Assembly (NCBI GenBank): GCA_023254015.1
Contig: JALQYS010000149.1
Span: 1 to 13,011 of the forward strand
Direction of reading: 5' to 3'
DNA from: Paracoccaceae bacterium
Lineage (GTDB): Bacteria > Pseudomonadota > Alphaproteobacteria > Rhodobacterales > Rhodobacteraceae
Length of the DNA: 13,011 nucleotides
In this document: positions 6,152 to 13,011 of the stretch, one piece after another
How the letters are laid out: the number at the start of each line of letters is the position of its first letter
How positions within the stretch are numbered: the first letter of the stretch is position 1
Translations under genes and position numbers: made by a program
The notes under the pieces: model-generated
What the model was told of the DNA's origin: nothing
Databases searched by the model: none
The model's input: the letters and a program-made list of their open reading frames with translations, nothing else

Positions 6152-7699
6152 TCAGGCCTTGCGGCCCAGCATCAGGGTGATTCGCAGCGCGTCCCATAGC
6201 GATGGCAGCAGGATGATCGATACCGGAACTGCCGTCACGACGATGAAGCTTTGCAGCTTGCCAATGCCGCCCGACCCGGTCGAGATCAGGATTAGCGCCA
6301 TCACCCCCATGGCAATCCCCCAGAAGGCGCGCAGCGCAACTGAGGGTTCGCCCTCGGACATCGCCGCCGAGATCACATAGCTCATCGAATCGCTGGTGGT
6401 GGCCACAAAGATCATGGTCAGGATCAGAAACAGGATCGACAGGATGAACCCGGCCGGCATGGCGCTGGTGATTGCCAGCAGCGCGGCGGGCAGGTTGAAG
6501 CCCTCGAACGGTCCGGCAATGACCCCGGGCGAGGCCATTTCGAAGGCGATGCCCGACCCGCCGATAATGGTGAACCAGAAATTGGTGATCAGCGGTGCCG
6601 CAATTGACAGCATGAGGACGATCTGGCGGATCGACCGGCCACGGCTGACCCGGGCGATGAAGATCGCCATCAGCGGACCATAGCCCATGAACCAGCCCCA
6701 GAAGAACACGGTCCACCAGCCAAGCCAGCCGGGTTCGCCGAACATCCCCGCCTCGCCGCGATACATCGACATCTGGAAGAAGTTCTCAAGATAGACGCCC
6801 ATGCCGCCGAAGAAGCTGGTCAGCATGGCCGTGGTCGGCCCGAATACCAGAAGGAAGACCAGAAGGCCGAGCGCCAGGATCACGTTCAGCGTGGACAGCA
6901 TCTGGATACCCTTGGCCAGGCCCGAAATGGCCGACAGCGTGTAGACCGCGACCAGCGCCATGATCACCACGGCCTGCGTGGCGAAGGTATCGGGAATGCC
7001 GGTCAGGGCATTGATGCCATAAGACATCTGCAGACCAAGGAAACCGATCGGCCCGACCGTGCCCGCAACCACGGCGATGATGCAGGTGGCGTCCGCAATC
7101 AGGCCGATGGGACCGTTGATCGCCCGGTCGCCGAACACGGGATAGAGCAGCGTGCGCGGCGCCAGCGGCAGGCCTTTGTCATAGTGGTAATGCATCAGCA
7201 TGACGCCCGAAAGCGAACCGAGGATCGCCCAGGCCAGAAAGCCCCAATGCAGAAAGCTTTGCGCCATTGCAATATTGGCGCGGGCCTGAAGGTCGGTCGG
7301 CGCCTCGCCGAACAGCGGCGGGGTGGACAGGAAATGCGCGATCGGCTCCCCTGCGGCCCAGAACACGCCGCCACCGGCCAGCAGCGTGCACATGATCATC
7401 GACGCCCAGTTGAAGGTCTTGAACTCGGGCATCGACAGCCCGCCAAGGCGCGCGCGACCGCCAGGCAGCGCGCAAAGGACAAGGCTGATCAAGAATGTGG
7501 CCAGCATCAGGATCTGCCAGTAAAGGCCGAAGTACTTGGCCGAAACGGCAAAACCCCAGTCAACCGCCGCCGAAAGCCCGTCAAGGTCCACAAGCGCGTA
7601 TAGGCAAAACAGCAGGATAAACCCACCCGACAGCGCGAACAGCGGTCTGTTGATCCGCTGCAGGGCGCTGCGTCCTCCCTCCATCGAAATATCTGCCAT
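6152..7699 (-). CDS. BCCT-family transporter (betaine/choline/carnitine type)
   Basis: This inner-membrane secondary transporter of 515 residues has the expected dozen or so hydrophobic segments. Family marks are GGGVFWAAGEPI (109-120, equivalent to the Gly-rich unwound helix), the HWGFLAWAIL segment (151-160) and WGWFMGYGPLMAIFIARVSRGR (334-355), which matches the BCCT signature around the FIARxSRGR end. Compared with BetP, two aromatic-box positions are changed (W374 to F337, W377 to Y340) and the Tyr197 equivalent is Leu160, so the cargo may not be glycine betaine. Neither long hydrophilic osmosensing tail is present, which favours a nutrient-uptake role. The ATG at 7699 is preceded by AGGGAGGAA; an open extension to 7798 overlaps the upstream gene and is rejected. 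It is the third gene of the operon. Confidence 0.93.
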   Translation of the reverse strand: MADISMEGGRSALQRINRPLFALSGGFILLFCLYALVDLDGLSAAVDWGFAVSAKYFGLYWQILMLATFLISLVLCALPGGRARLGGLSMPEFKTFNWASMIMCTLLAGGGVFWAAGEPIAHFLSTPPLFGEAPTDLQARANIAMAQSFLHWGFLAWAILGSLSGVMLMHYHYDKGLPLAPRTLLYPVFGDRAINGPIGLIADATCIIAVVAGTVGPIGFLGLQMSYGINALTGIPDTFATQAVVIMALVAVYTLSAISGLAKGIQMLSTLNVILALGLLVFLLVFGPTTAMLTSFFGGMGVYLENFFQMSMYRGEAGMFGEPGWLGWWTVFFWGWFMGYGPLMAIFIARVSRGRSIRQIVLMLSIAAPLITNFWFTIIGGSGIAFEMASPGVIAGPFEGFNLPAALLAITSAMPAGFILSILFLILTMIFVATTSDSMSYVISAAMSEGEPSVALRAFWGIAMGVMALILISTGSGGIGKLQSFIVVTAVPVSIILLPSLWDALRITLMLGRKA

Positions 7700-7736
7700 G
7701 TCGTTCCTCCCTGAACGTTGTGTCATGGGGCCGCCG

Positions 7737-8750
7737 TCAACCGACAGCGCGCCTCGATAGTGTTTGTGGCATCTCAGCGGGGCCGAAACTGATCTCAAAA
7801 AAGCGATGCCAATTGCCGCCCATCACGCCGTCGATAGCAGCGAGATCCAGCCCTGCCGCCTTGAGCCCCGCGCGGAGGCTGCCGAAATCGCGGTTGTCGT
7901 GGAACCATGCGGGCATCGGCGGAAACCCCGGCGCATCGGCACTGCCTTCGCCGTAATCCACCGTCTTGGTCCAACGCCCGGTTCGCATCCATTCGACGAT
8001 GCTGTCGGGCTGGTCTTGGCACAGATCGGTACCGATCCCAACCTGACGGGGACCGACCAGATCCAGCGCGCGGGCCACCATGTCGCACCAGTCCTGAAGC
8101 GTGCAGGCGCTGCCGCCCTTGAGGTGATGCGGATACACCGACAGACCCAGAAACCCGCCGGATTGGCCAAGCGCGCGCAGCAGCGTATCCGACTTGTTGC
8201 GCAGCGCCGGGTGCCAGCTGTGCAGATTGGCGTGGCTGATGGTGATCGGCCGCGTCGAATGCTCAATCGCCTCGAGCGTGGAACGTTCGGCCGAATGGCT
8301 CATGTCCACGACCATGCCGACGCGGTTCATCTCGGAAACCACGGCGCGGCCCATGCGGGTCAACCCGCTGTCGGTGTCTTCGTAGCAGCCCGAGGCCAGC
8401 AGCGACTGATTGTTGTAGGTCAGTTGCATGAACCTCAGGCCTAGCGTGTGCAGCACCTCGACCAGGCCGATGTCGTCCTCGATGCAGGACGGATTCTGCG
8501 AGCCGAAGAAGATCGCGGTGCGCCCGGTGTCGCGGGCGCGGCTCACATCGGCGGCTGTCCGCCCCTGAAAGATCAGGTCGGGGAACAGCTCGAACCATCG
8601 GTTCCAGCGTTCGATCACCTGCACCGTCTCGCGGAAGGTCTCGTGATAGGTGATGGTGACATGCACCGCATCCACGCCACCGGCGCGCATCTGGCGAAAG
8701 ATCTTTTCCGACCAGTTGGCGTATTGCAGGCCGTCGATCAGCGGCGTCAT
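7737..8750 (-). CDS. Peptidase M19 (renal/membrane dipeptidase)-like protein lacking part of the metal site
   Basis: The 337-residue protein has the TIM-barrel M19 layout and no signal peptide. It resembles the subgroup next to dimethylglycine-catabolism genes in Pseudomonas (PA5396-like) more than true dipeptidases. Against human renal dipeptidase, the N-terminal H-x-D ligands are replaced (IDGLQYAN: L8 and Y10) and the bridging Glu125 is Gln (GSQN, Q85). The other landmarks remain: H152 (DMSHSAE), H173 (ISHANLH), an Arg at 184 (ALRNKSD) and D242 (IGTDLC). A classical two-zinc dipeptidase is therefore unlikely; a one-metal or different hydrolase or lyase is possible. The start ATG overlaps the aldehyde dehydrogenase stop as ATGA, showing translational coupling. 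Its company with a BCCT transporter supports a role in methylated-amine or betaine use. Confidence 0.88.
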   Translation of the reverse strand: MTPLIDGLQYANWSEKIFRQMRAGGVDAVHVTITYHETFRETVQVIERWNRWFELFPDLIFQGRTAADVSRARDTGRTAIFFGSQNPSCIEDDIGLVEVLHTLGLRFMQLTYNNQSLLASGCYEDTDSGLTRMGRAVVSEMNRVGMVVDMSHSAERSTLEAIEHSTRPITISHANLHSWHPALRNKSDTLLRALGQSGGFLGLSVYPHHLKGGSACTLQDWCDMVARALDLVGPRQVGIGTDLCQDQPDSIVEWMRTGRWTKTVDYGEGSADAPGFPPMPAWFHDNRDFGSLRAGLKAAGLDLAAIDGVMGGNWHRFFEISFGPAEMPQTLSRRAVG

Positions 8751-10198
8751 TCCGGCGCCCCCGCTGCGACATAGGCGGTCTTCACGCTGGTGTAGAACTC
8801 GGCTGCGTAGCGTCCCTGTTCGCGCGAACCAAAGCTGGACGCGCCGCGTCCGCCAAAGGGCACATGGTAATCGGTGCCGGCGGTGGGCAGGTTCACCATG
8901 ACGCAGCCCGCCCGCATGTTGGCGCGGAAATGACTGGCGCGCGAGAGGCTGCGGGTCATGATCCCGGCGGTCAGGCCGAACTGGCTGTCATTGGCGATGG
9001 ACAGCGCCTCGGCATAGTTGTCGGCCTTGATCAGGCAGGTAATCGGGGCGAACATTTCCTCGCGGTTGACGGTCATGTCATTGCGGGTTCCGGCCAGCAC
9101 GGCAGGGGCCATGAAATAGCCCTGGGTCTCGCGTTCCACACGGTCGCCGCCGCACAGCAGCTCTGCGCCCTCGGCGCGGCCCTTTTCGACATAGGCGAGG
9201 TTCTGGGCAAGCTGGCTTTCGCTGACCACCGGGCCAATCTGGGTGCCGTCTTGCAGCGCGTGGCCGACCTTGAACGCCTTGGCCGCCGCGACCAGACGCT
9301 CGGCGAACTGGTCATGGATCGTGGAATGCACGATCAGCCGGCTGGCTGCGGTGCATTTCTGCCCCGTCCCGCCAAAGGCCGCATTGGCGGCATGAGTGAC
9401 GGCCAGATCCAGGTCACAATCGTCCATGATGAGCATGGGGTTCTTGGACCCCATCTCCATCTGCACCTTGGTCATGTTGGCCACGGCTGCGGCCGCGATG
9501 CCGCGCCCGACACCCACCGAGCCGGTAAAGCTGATCGCATCCACCTTGGGGCTTTCGACCAGCCGCTGCCCGACCTCGCGGCCCGAACCCAGCACCAGGT
9601 TGAACAAGCCCGGCGGAATATCCTGCCGCGCGATGATTTCGGCCAGCGCCACCGCACTGGCGGGGGTCAGGTTGGCGGGCTTCCAGACCACGGCATTGCC
9701 AAAGGCCAGCGCGGGCGCGATCTTCCATGCTGGCGTCGCCACCGGGAAATTCCACGGGCTGACGATCGCTACCACGCCCACCGGCTCGCGCCGCACGTCG
9801 ATCTCGATGCCGGGGCGCACGCTTTCGGCCAGATCACCCTGATTGCGCAGACATTCCGCCGCGTAATAGGTAAAGAACTGGCCGGCGCGATAGGTCTCGC
9901 CCTTGCCCTCGGCCAAGGGCTTGCCTTCCTCGCGCGCGATGATGCGGCCGATTTCCCCGGCGCGGGCCATCAGCTCGGTGCCGATGGCCATCAGCACGTC
10001 ATGGCGTTTCTGGATGCCGGCCGCCCACCAGACCGGCTGGGCCGCCCGCGCCGCGTCCAGCGCCTGATCCAGCTGCTCAGCGCTGGCCTGGTCATAATGG
10101 CCGATCAGGTCCGACAGGTCGGACGGGTTGCGGTTCTCGATCGTCGAGATGCCGGACTGCCAGCGGCCCGCGATATAAAGATGCTGATTCTGGGTCAT
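8747..10198 (-). CDS. NAD(P)-dependent aldehyde dehydrogenase, alpha-ketoglutarate-semialdehyde dehydrogenase-like
   Basis: It oxidises an aldehyde to a carboxylate using NAD(P)+ in the cytosol. The 483-residue length and the catalytic set are complete: N150 (SPWNFP), K173 (WKPAN), E248 (MEMGSKNP) and the nucleophile C282 (GQKCTAASR), plus EEMFAP near 380. The C-terminal NLPTAGTDYHVPFGGRGASS (436-455) and the REQGRYAAEFYTSVKTAY tail are what I recall of alpha-ketoglutarate-semialdehyde (2,5-dioxovalerate) dehydrogenases, the last enzyme of hydroxyproline, arabinose and glucarate routes. The oxyanion-region ELGGK is EMGSK here. It is the first gene of the operon, started by the ATG at 10198 with AGGAAAGTGAGG upstream and divergent from a LysR gene. 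The ALDH call is firm; the substrate is likely a C4-C6 acid semialdehyde but is not proven. Confidence 0.93.
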   Translation of the reverse strand: MTQNQHLYIAGRWQSGISTIENRNPSDLSDLIGHYDQASAEQLDQALDAARAAQPVWWAAGIQKRHDVLMAIGTELMARAGEIGRIIAREEGKPLAEGKGETYRAGQFFTYYAAECLRNQGDLAESVRPGIEIDVRREPVGVVAIVSPWNFPVATPAWKIAPALAFGNAVVWKPANLTPASAVALAEIIARQDIPPGLFNLVLGSGREVGQRLVESPKVDAISFTGSVGVGRGIAAAAVANMTKVQMEMGSKNPMLIMDDCDLDLAVTHAANAAFGGTGQKCTAASRLIVHSTIHDQFAERLVAAAKAFKVGHALQDGTQIGPVVSESQLAQNLAYVEKGRAEGAELLCGGDRVERETQGYFMAPAVLAGTRNDMTVNREEMFAPITCLIKADNYAEALSIANDSQFGLTAGIMTRSLSRASHFRANMRAGCVMVNLPTAGTDYHVPFGGRGASSFGSREQGRYAAEFYTSVKTAYVAAGAPE

Positions 10199-10288
10199 GG
10201 CGCCTCACTTTCCTTTGCATCCGGTTTAGGGCGCGCCTATCAATTCAGGCAATCTTGAAGTTCTGAATGAAATTGCAGGAGAACTGAA
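10199..10288. promoter_or_regulatory. Divergent control region with LysR-type dyad (operon / LysR gene)
   Basis: Ninety bases separate the start codons of the aldehyde dehydrogenase (minus) and the LysR gene (plus). Within them, ATTCAG (10243-10248) and CTGAAT (10263-10268) form a perfect 6-bp dyad with 14 bases between; nested inside is TTCA-N8-TGAA (10244-10259). A dyad between divergent LysR and target genes is the classical arrangement for autoregulation and co-inducer-dependent activation. GGCGCGCC, an 8-bp palindrome, lies at about 10230-10237. AGGAG at 10277-10281 is the ribosome site of the LysR gene. No convincing -35/-10 pair was found by eye. Confidence 0.6.
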
Positions 10289-11161
10289 ATGAAACTCGAG
10301 ATGCTGCGCGTCTTCCAGACCACCGCCGCGCAGGGGTCGCTGGCCCGTGCGGCCGAGGCCCTGGGCAGAACGCCCTCGGCCGTCTCGATGATGCTCTTGC
10401 AACTGGAACAGGAGGTCGGAGGCGCGCTGTTCGAGGCTGGCCGCAAGAGCCGCCTGACACCGCTCGGCCTTCTGGTGCTGGAGGAAAGCCGCCGCGCCAA
10501 CGAGGCGTTCGAGCGCAGCGTCGGCGCGATCCGCCGCTATGCCACCGCGACCGGCGGGCTGGTGCGGATCGCGGCGGTGCCGTCTGCGACCATCGGTCTG
10601 TTGCCCCCGGTGATCCTGCGGTTTCGCCGCGAACGCCCGGATGTGCGGTTGGAAATCAACGATGTGGACAGCGCCTCGGTCCGCCGCCGGATCGAGAATG
10701 ACGAGGCGGATATCGGCATCGTTTCGGCGGCACCGGAAAACGCCGGCGAAGGAACGCTGATCGAACGCACGCCGCTGGGCATCGTCTGCCGGGTGGGTGG
10801 CCCCATCGACCGCGCGGCAAGCGAGGGCCGCAGGGATTGGGCACTGATGGAACTGGAGCCGATGATCGTCAACCCGCTCTGCGGGATGGTGAAGAACCCT
10901 GCCGTCGAAGGGCTGGTGCTGCGCTCAGGCCTTGAATCGCGCAATACCACGGCCCTTCTGGCTTTCGTTCATGCCGGGCTGGGCGCCACGATCCTGCCCG
11001 AAAGCGCGATGCGTGCAACGGGCGGCGCGCTCTCCTTCTTGCAGCCCGACGACCCTGGCGCCTTTCGGCACCTGTTGAAGATCCGCCAGACCACGCGGCC
11101 CGCACCCCCGGTGGTCGAGACGTTCTGGCAAAGCCTTCACGCCCTGTCGCCGGGGGATTGA
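10289..11161 (+). CDS. LysR-family transcriptional regulator, divergent from the catabolic operon
   Basis: This 290-residue DNA-binding regulator has the N-terminal winged helix-turn-helix of the family (about 15-60: GSLARAAEALGRTPSAVSMM, then LLQLEQEVGGALFEAGRKSR), a linker helix, and a two-lobe effector domain starting about residue 92 (VRIAAVPSATIGLLPPVI). The usual LysR phrase LFxRxxRxxxLT is altered to LFEAGRKSRLTPLG. The ATG at 10289 is preceded by AGGAG at seven bases. Transcription diverges from the aldehyde dehydrogenase operon 90 bases away, so it is the likely controller of that operon, with the pathway substrate or an intermediate as co-inducer (inference). Its last 25 bases overlap the end of the next, opposing LysR gene. 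Confidence 0.93.
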   Translation: MKLEMLRVFQTTAAQGSLARAAEALGRTPSAVSMMLLQLEQEVGGALFEAGRKSRLTPLGLLVLEESRRANEAFERSVGAIRRYATATGGLVRIAAVPSATIGLLPPVILRFRRERPDVRLEINDVDSASVRRRIENDEADIGIVSAAPENAGEGTLIERTPLGIVCRVGGPIDRAASEGRRDWALMELEPMIVNPLCGMVKNPAVEGLVLRSGLESRNTTALLAFVHAGLGATILPESAMRATGGALSFLQPDDPGAFRHLLKIRQTTRPAPPVVETFWQSLHALSPGD

Positions 11162-12066
11162 GCCTCTGTCGCGGCAAGCCCGGCAAACCGCTGGCGGACC
11201 CGCTGCACCAGATCGCTGACCAGCCGCGAAGCGGGGCGCAGGGCCGGGGTGAGGATGTCATAGGTGAAGGGCTGAACCGGGCGGATCGGACGGGCCACGA
11301 CCATGCCGAGATGCGCGCAATGCAGCGCCGTCACCGGCTCGACGATCGAAACGCCCGCGCCTCCGGCGACCATGGCGCAGATGGCGAAGGACAGTTGCGC
11401 CTCGGCGACCACGCGGGGCTTGATGCCATGATCGGCAAAGAAGCGGTCGGTGTCGGACCTTGTGCTGATCTCGCTGCCAAGGGCGATGAAGGGCCGTTGG
11501 TGGAAATCCTGCGGTTCCAGCACCGCCTTGTCACAGAGCGCATGGCCGGGCGGCAGCACCGCCAGCATGGGCATTGTTCCCAGCGGTTCGCGCCGGATCG
11601 CCGGCAGATCGAAGTCCAGCGCGCTGAAACCCACGTCGAATTGCTGCGAACTGAGGTGCTGCACCACGGCATGCGAACTGCGCACCCGAAGCGAGACGGC
11701 GATGCCGGGCCGCTCAGCGGTGAAGTCGGCTATGGCGCCAGGCAGGAACTGCAATCCAAGGGCCGGCATCGCCGCGATCTTCAGGCTGCCGCTGCGGTAT
11801 TGCCGGATGTCATCGGCCACGCGGGAGATTTCCTGAAGCCCGACGAAGGACCGCCGCACCTCCTCATATAGCGCGTCGGCCTCGGGCGTGGGCGTCAGGC
11901 TGCGGCCGATGCGGGCGAACAGCGCAAAGCCGAGTTCGGCCTCAAGATCGGCCAGCAGGCGGCTGACCGAGGGTTGGGTCAGGAACAGCAGATCGGCGGC
12001 GGCCGTGACCGAGCCGCTTTCGATGATGGCGCGGAAGGCCTCGATCTGCCGATGGGAAAGCCGCAT
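11137..12066 (-). CDS. LysR-family transcriptional regulator, divergent from the FAD oxidoreductase
   Basis: Starting at the ATG at 12066 the protein is 309 residues and opens with MRLSHRQIEAFRAIIESGSV, exactly where LysR proteins normally begin. An in-frame ATG at 12138 adds 24 atypical residues and would sit in the promoter region, so I reject it. The helix-turn-helix covers about 18-60 (TAAADLLFLTQPSVSRLLAD) and the effector domain starts near 92 (LKIAAMPALGLQFLPGAIAD). This DNA-binding region resembles regulators of amino-acid and opine catabolism such as OccR and NocR (resemblance judged from memory). It diverges from the FAD-dependent oxidoreductase gene 96 bases away and probably controls it. 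It converges with the other LysR gene, overlapping 25 bp at the tails. The ribosome site is weak. Confidence 0.92.
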   Translation of the reverse strand: MRLSHRQIEAFRAIIESGSVTAAADLLFLTQPSVSRLLADLEAELGFALFARIGRSLTPTPEADALYEEVRRSFVGLQEISRVADDIRQYRSGSLKIAAMPALGLQFLPGAIADFTAERPGIAVSLRVRSSHAVVQHLSSQQFDVGFSALDFDLPAIRREPLGTMPMLAVLPPGHALCDKAVLEPQDFHQRPFIALGSEISTRSDTDRFFADHGIKPRVVAEAQLSFAICAMVAGGAGVSIVEPVTALHCAHLGMVVARPIRPVQPFTYDILTPALRPASRLVSDLVQRVRQRFAGLAATEAQSPGDRA

Positions 12067-12162
12067 GTCAGACTCATAGCATTGGCGTATGGATAGCGCG
12101 ATTCTTCGGATTTTACATATTCGCCCCTGATCTGTCATCCCTGCAGCAAGGGGAGATCGGCC
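12067..12162. promoter_or_regulatory. Divergent control region (second LysR / FAD oxidoreductase)
   Basis: Ninety-six bases separate the two start codons. CATA (12075-12078) and TATG (12088-12091) form a short dyad of the T-N11-A kind used by LysR proteins, placed just upstream of the LysR start where an autoregulatory site would fit. AT-rich sequence at about 12110-12121 (ATTTTACATATT) is the most promoter-like part. AGGGGAG at 12149-12155 is the ribosome site for the FAD gene. The dyad is short and could be chance. Confidence 0.45.
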
Positions 12163-13011
12163 ATGTCAGCGCAAGCAGGCACAGCAATCATTGGCGGGGG
12201 CATCGTAGGGCTGTGCGTGGCCCTCGGGCTTGCGGCGCGCGGGCATGAGGTGCTGGTGCTGGACGGGCGCGACGGCGACATGCGCGCTTCGCAGGGGAAT
12301 TTCGGGCTGGTCTGGTTGCAGGGCAAGGGCGCAGGCTATGCGCCCTATGCGCGCTGGTCTTTTCAGGCGGTGCAGGCCTGGCCCGACTTTGCGAAACGCC
12401 TGTCAGGGCTGGTCGACGTCGATCTGGCGCTGTGTCAGCAGGGCGGCTACGAGTTCTTCACCGACGCTGCGGAATATGAGGCTTTCGGCCACGACCTGCA
12501 CCGGCAGGCCAACGCGCTGGACGACCGCTTATCTTTTGAACTCCTGAACCACGCCGATCTTGCGGCGCGCCTGCCCGGCATCGGTCAGCGCGTGGTCGGG
12601 GCGAGTTTCTGCCCGCTTGATGGCCATGTGAACCCGCTGCGCCTGCATTTCGCCTTGCGGCAGGCCTGCCTTGCCAGCGGGGTCCGCATCACTGGCGGCG
12701 CCAGCGTCGTATCCGTGCGCCCGGCGGGCGCTGGTTTCGCCCTTTTGGACGAGACCGGCCGTCAGACCCGCGCCAGCCGCGTGGTTCTGTGCGCGGGCCT
12801 GGGGGCGGCGCATCTTGGCCCGCAGCTGGAGTTCCGGGCGCCGATCCGGGCGCAGCGGGGCGAGCTGATGATCACCGAGCGGGTGGCCGACCGCCTGCCC
12901 TTCCTCTCCAGCACGATCCGGCAGGTCGAGGAGGGCGGTTTGCAGATCGGCGGCACCAAGGCCGAGACCGACTGCGACACCGAGACGACCCCCACGATGG
13001 TGGGACTAGCG
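12163..13011 (+). CDS. FAD-dependent oxidoreductase of the DAO/DadA family, opine-oxidase-B-like (3' end outside window)
   Basis: The first 283 codons run in frame to the right edge. The product starts with a Rossmann dinucleotide motif (AIIGGGIVGLCVALGLAARG, residues 8-27, GxGxxG at 11-16) and ends its second strand in an acidic residue (VLVLDG, D34), typical of FAD binding in this family. The RASQGNFGLVW block (41-51) and a substrate domain from about 60 are as I recall in opine-oxidase subunit B and hydroxyproline-dehydrogenase-like enzymes, which oxidise a secondary amine C-N bond and often need [2Fe-2S] partner subunits. Relatives are around 370-400 residues, so about a quarter is missing. 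AGGGGAG lies seven bases before the ATG. It diverges from a LysR gene and may produce the imine and semialdehyde handled by the Rid protein and aldehyde dehydrogenase of the nearby operon (inference). Confidence 0.88.
   Translation, partial: MSAQAGTAIIGGGIVGLCVALGLAARGHEVLVLDGRDGDMRASQGNFGLVWLQGKGAGYAPYARWSFQAVQAWPDFAKRLSGLVDVDLALCQQGGYEFFTDAAEYEAFGHDLHRQANALDDRLSFELLNHADLAARLPGIGQRVVGASFCPLDGHVNPLRLHFALRQACLASGVRITGGASVVSVRPAGAGFALLDETGRQTRASRVVLCAGLGAAHLGPQLEFRAPIRAQRGELMITERVADRLPFLSSTIRQVEEGGLQIGGTKAETDCDTETTPTMVGLA

Larger units (their letters stand above)
3335..10198 (-). other. Six-gene operon: ALDH, M19-like, BCCT, 557-residue protein, DUF3726-type, Rid
   Basis: All six genes are on the minus strand. 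Junctions are a 4-base overlap (ATGA), a 37-base gap, a 51-base gap with a hairpin, a 1-base overlap (TGATG) and a 16-base gap. No promoter-sized gap or strong terminator occurs inside, so one transcript from the 10199-10288 region is the simplest reading. The set of a transporter, an oxidative enzyme, an imine-handling protein and three poorly characterised proteins points to catabolism of an N-containing compound. Confidence 0.75.

Noticed and set aside
5315..6199. A 294-codon open frame on the plus strand opposite the 557-residue gene
   Set aside because: There is no ribosome site, composition is typical of a reverse-frame shadow, and the minus-strand gene has a good ribosome site and operon context.
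7700..7798. N-terminal extension of the BCCT transporter by 33 residues
   Set aside because: It would overlap the end of the M19-like gene and has no ribosome site; the ATG at 7699 has a strong AGGGAGGAA.
8864..10258. A 464-codon open frame on the plus strand opposite the aldehyde dehydrogenase gene
   Set aside because: It is an antisense shadow of a GC-rich gene. The opposite strand encodes a full aldehyde dehydrogenase with all catalytic residues, while this frame shows low-complexity His/Gly/Ala/Asp-rich sequence and no motif.
12067..12138. N-terminal extension of the second LysR protein by 24 residues
   Set aside because: The extension is atypical for LysR proteins and occupies the divergent promoter region; MRLSHRQIEAFR at 12066 is a standard start.
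1..13011. tRNA, rRNA, CRISPR arrays, phage genes, toxin-antitoxin pairs
   Set aside because: I looked for tandem spaced repeats, cloverleaf-like segments and small paired genes and saw none that hold up by eye.

Overview
The window looks like part of an alphaproteobacterial replicon, most likely from the Rhodobacterales (Paracoccus/Rhodobacter/Roseobacter-like). The reasons are its high GC content, GC-rich third codon positions, tightly overlapping genes and the protein families present. This placement is an inference from composition and gene content; no rRNA or other marker gene is in view.

Left part (1-3083): a patchwork made by a mobile element. The 5' part of a TetR-type regulator runs off the left edge on the minus strand. 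A perfect 16-bp palindrome, a likely TetR operator, lies in front of it. Immediately upstream is a short 3' remnant that reads like the last codons of phenylacetate-CoA ligase (paaK). A complete-looking IS3-family insertion sequence (about 321-1832, orfA/orfB with an A8 slippery run) then interrupts. On its other side is a ferredoxin reductase gene lacking its first codons, followed by a strong Rho-independent terminator. Both genes lost their 5' ends at the IS and no target duplication is visible, so the IS marks a rearrangement junction rather than a simple insertion.

Middle (3335-10198): a compact minus-strand operon. In transcription order it holds an aldehyde dehydrogenase of the alpha-ketoglutarate-semialdehyde type, a peptidase-M19-like protein lacking several metal ligands, a BCCT transporter with an altered aromatic box, a 557-residue protein of no family I recognise, a DUF3726-type protein and a Rid (YjgF) protein. 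Four of the five junctions are overlaps or gaps under 40 bases; the BCCT/557-residue junction (51 bases) carries a perfect 10-bp hairpin.

Right part (10199-13011): a LysR regulator divergent from the operon, a second LysR gene converging on it with a 25-bp tail overlap, and, divergent from that, a DadA/opine-oxidase-like FAD oxidoreductase cut by the window edge.

Working model (inference): the middle and right parts form a catabolic island for an imported quaternary or N-substituted amino compound. BCCT would import it, the FAD enzyme would oxidise a C-N bond, Rid would deal with an imine, and the aldehyde dehydrogenase would oxidise a semialdehyde to a central-metabolism acid. The 557-residue and DUF3726-type proteins, whose genes are translationally coupled, are the best candidates for undescribed chemistry.
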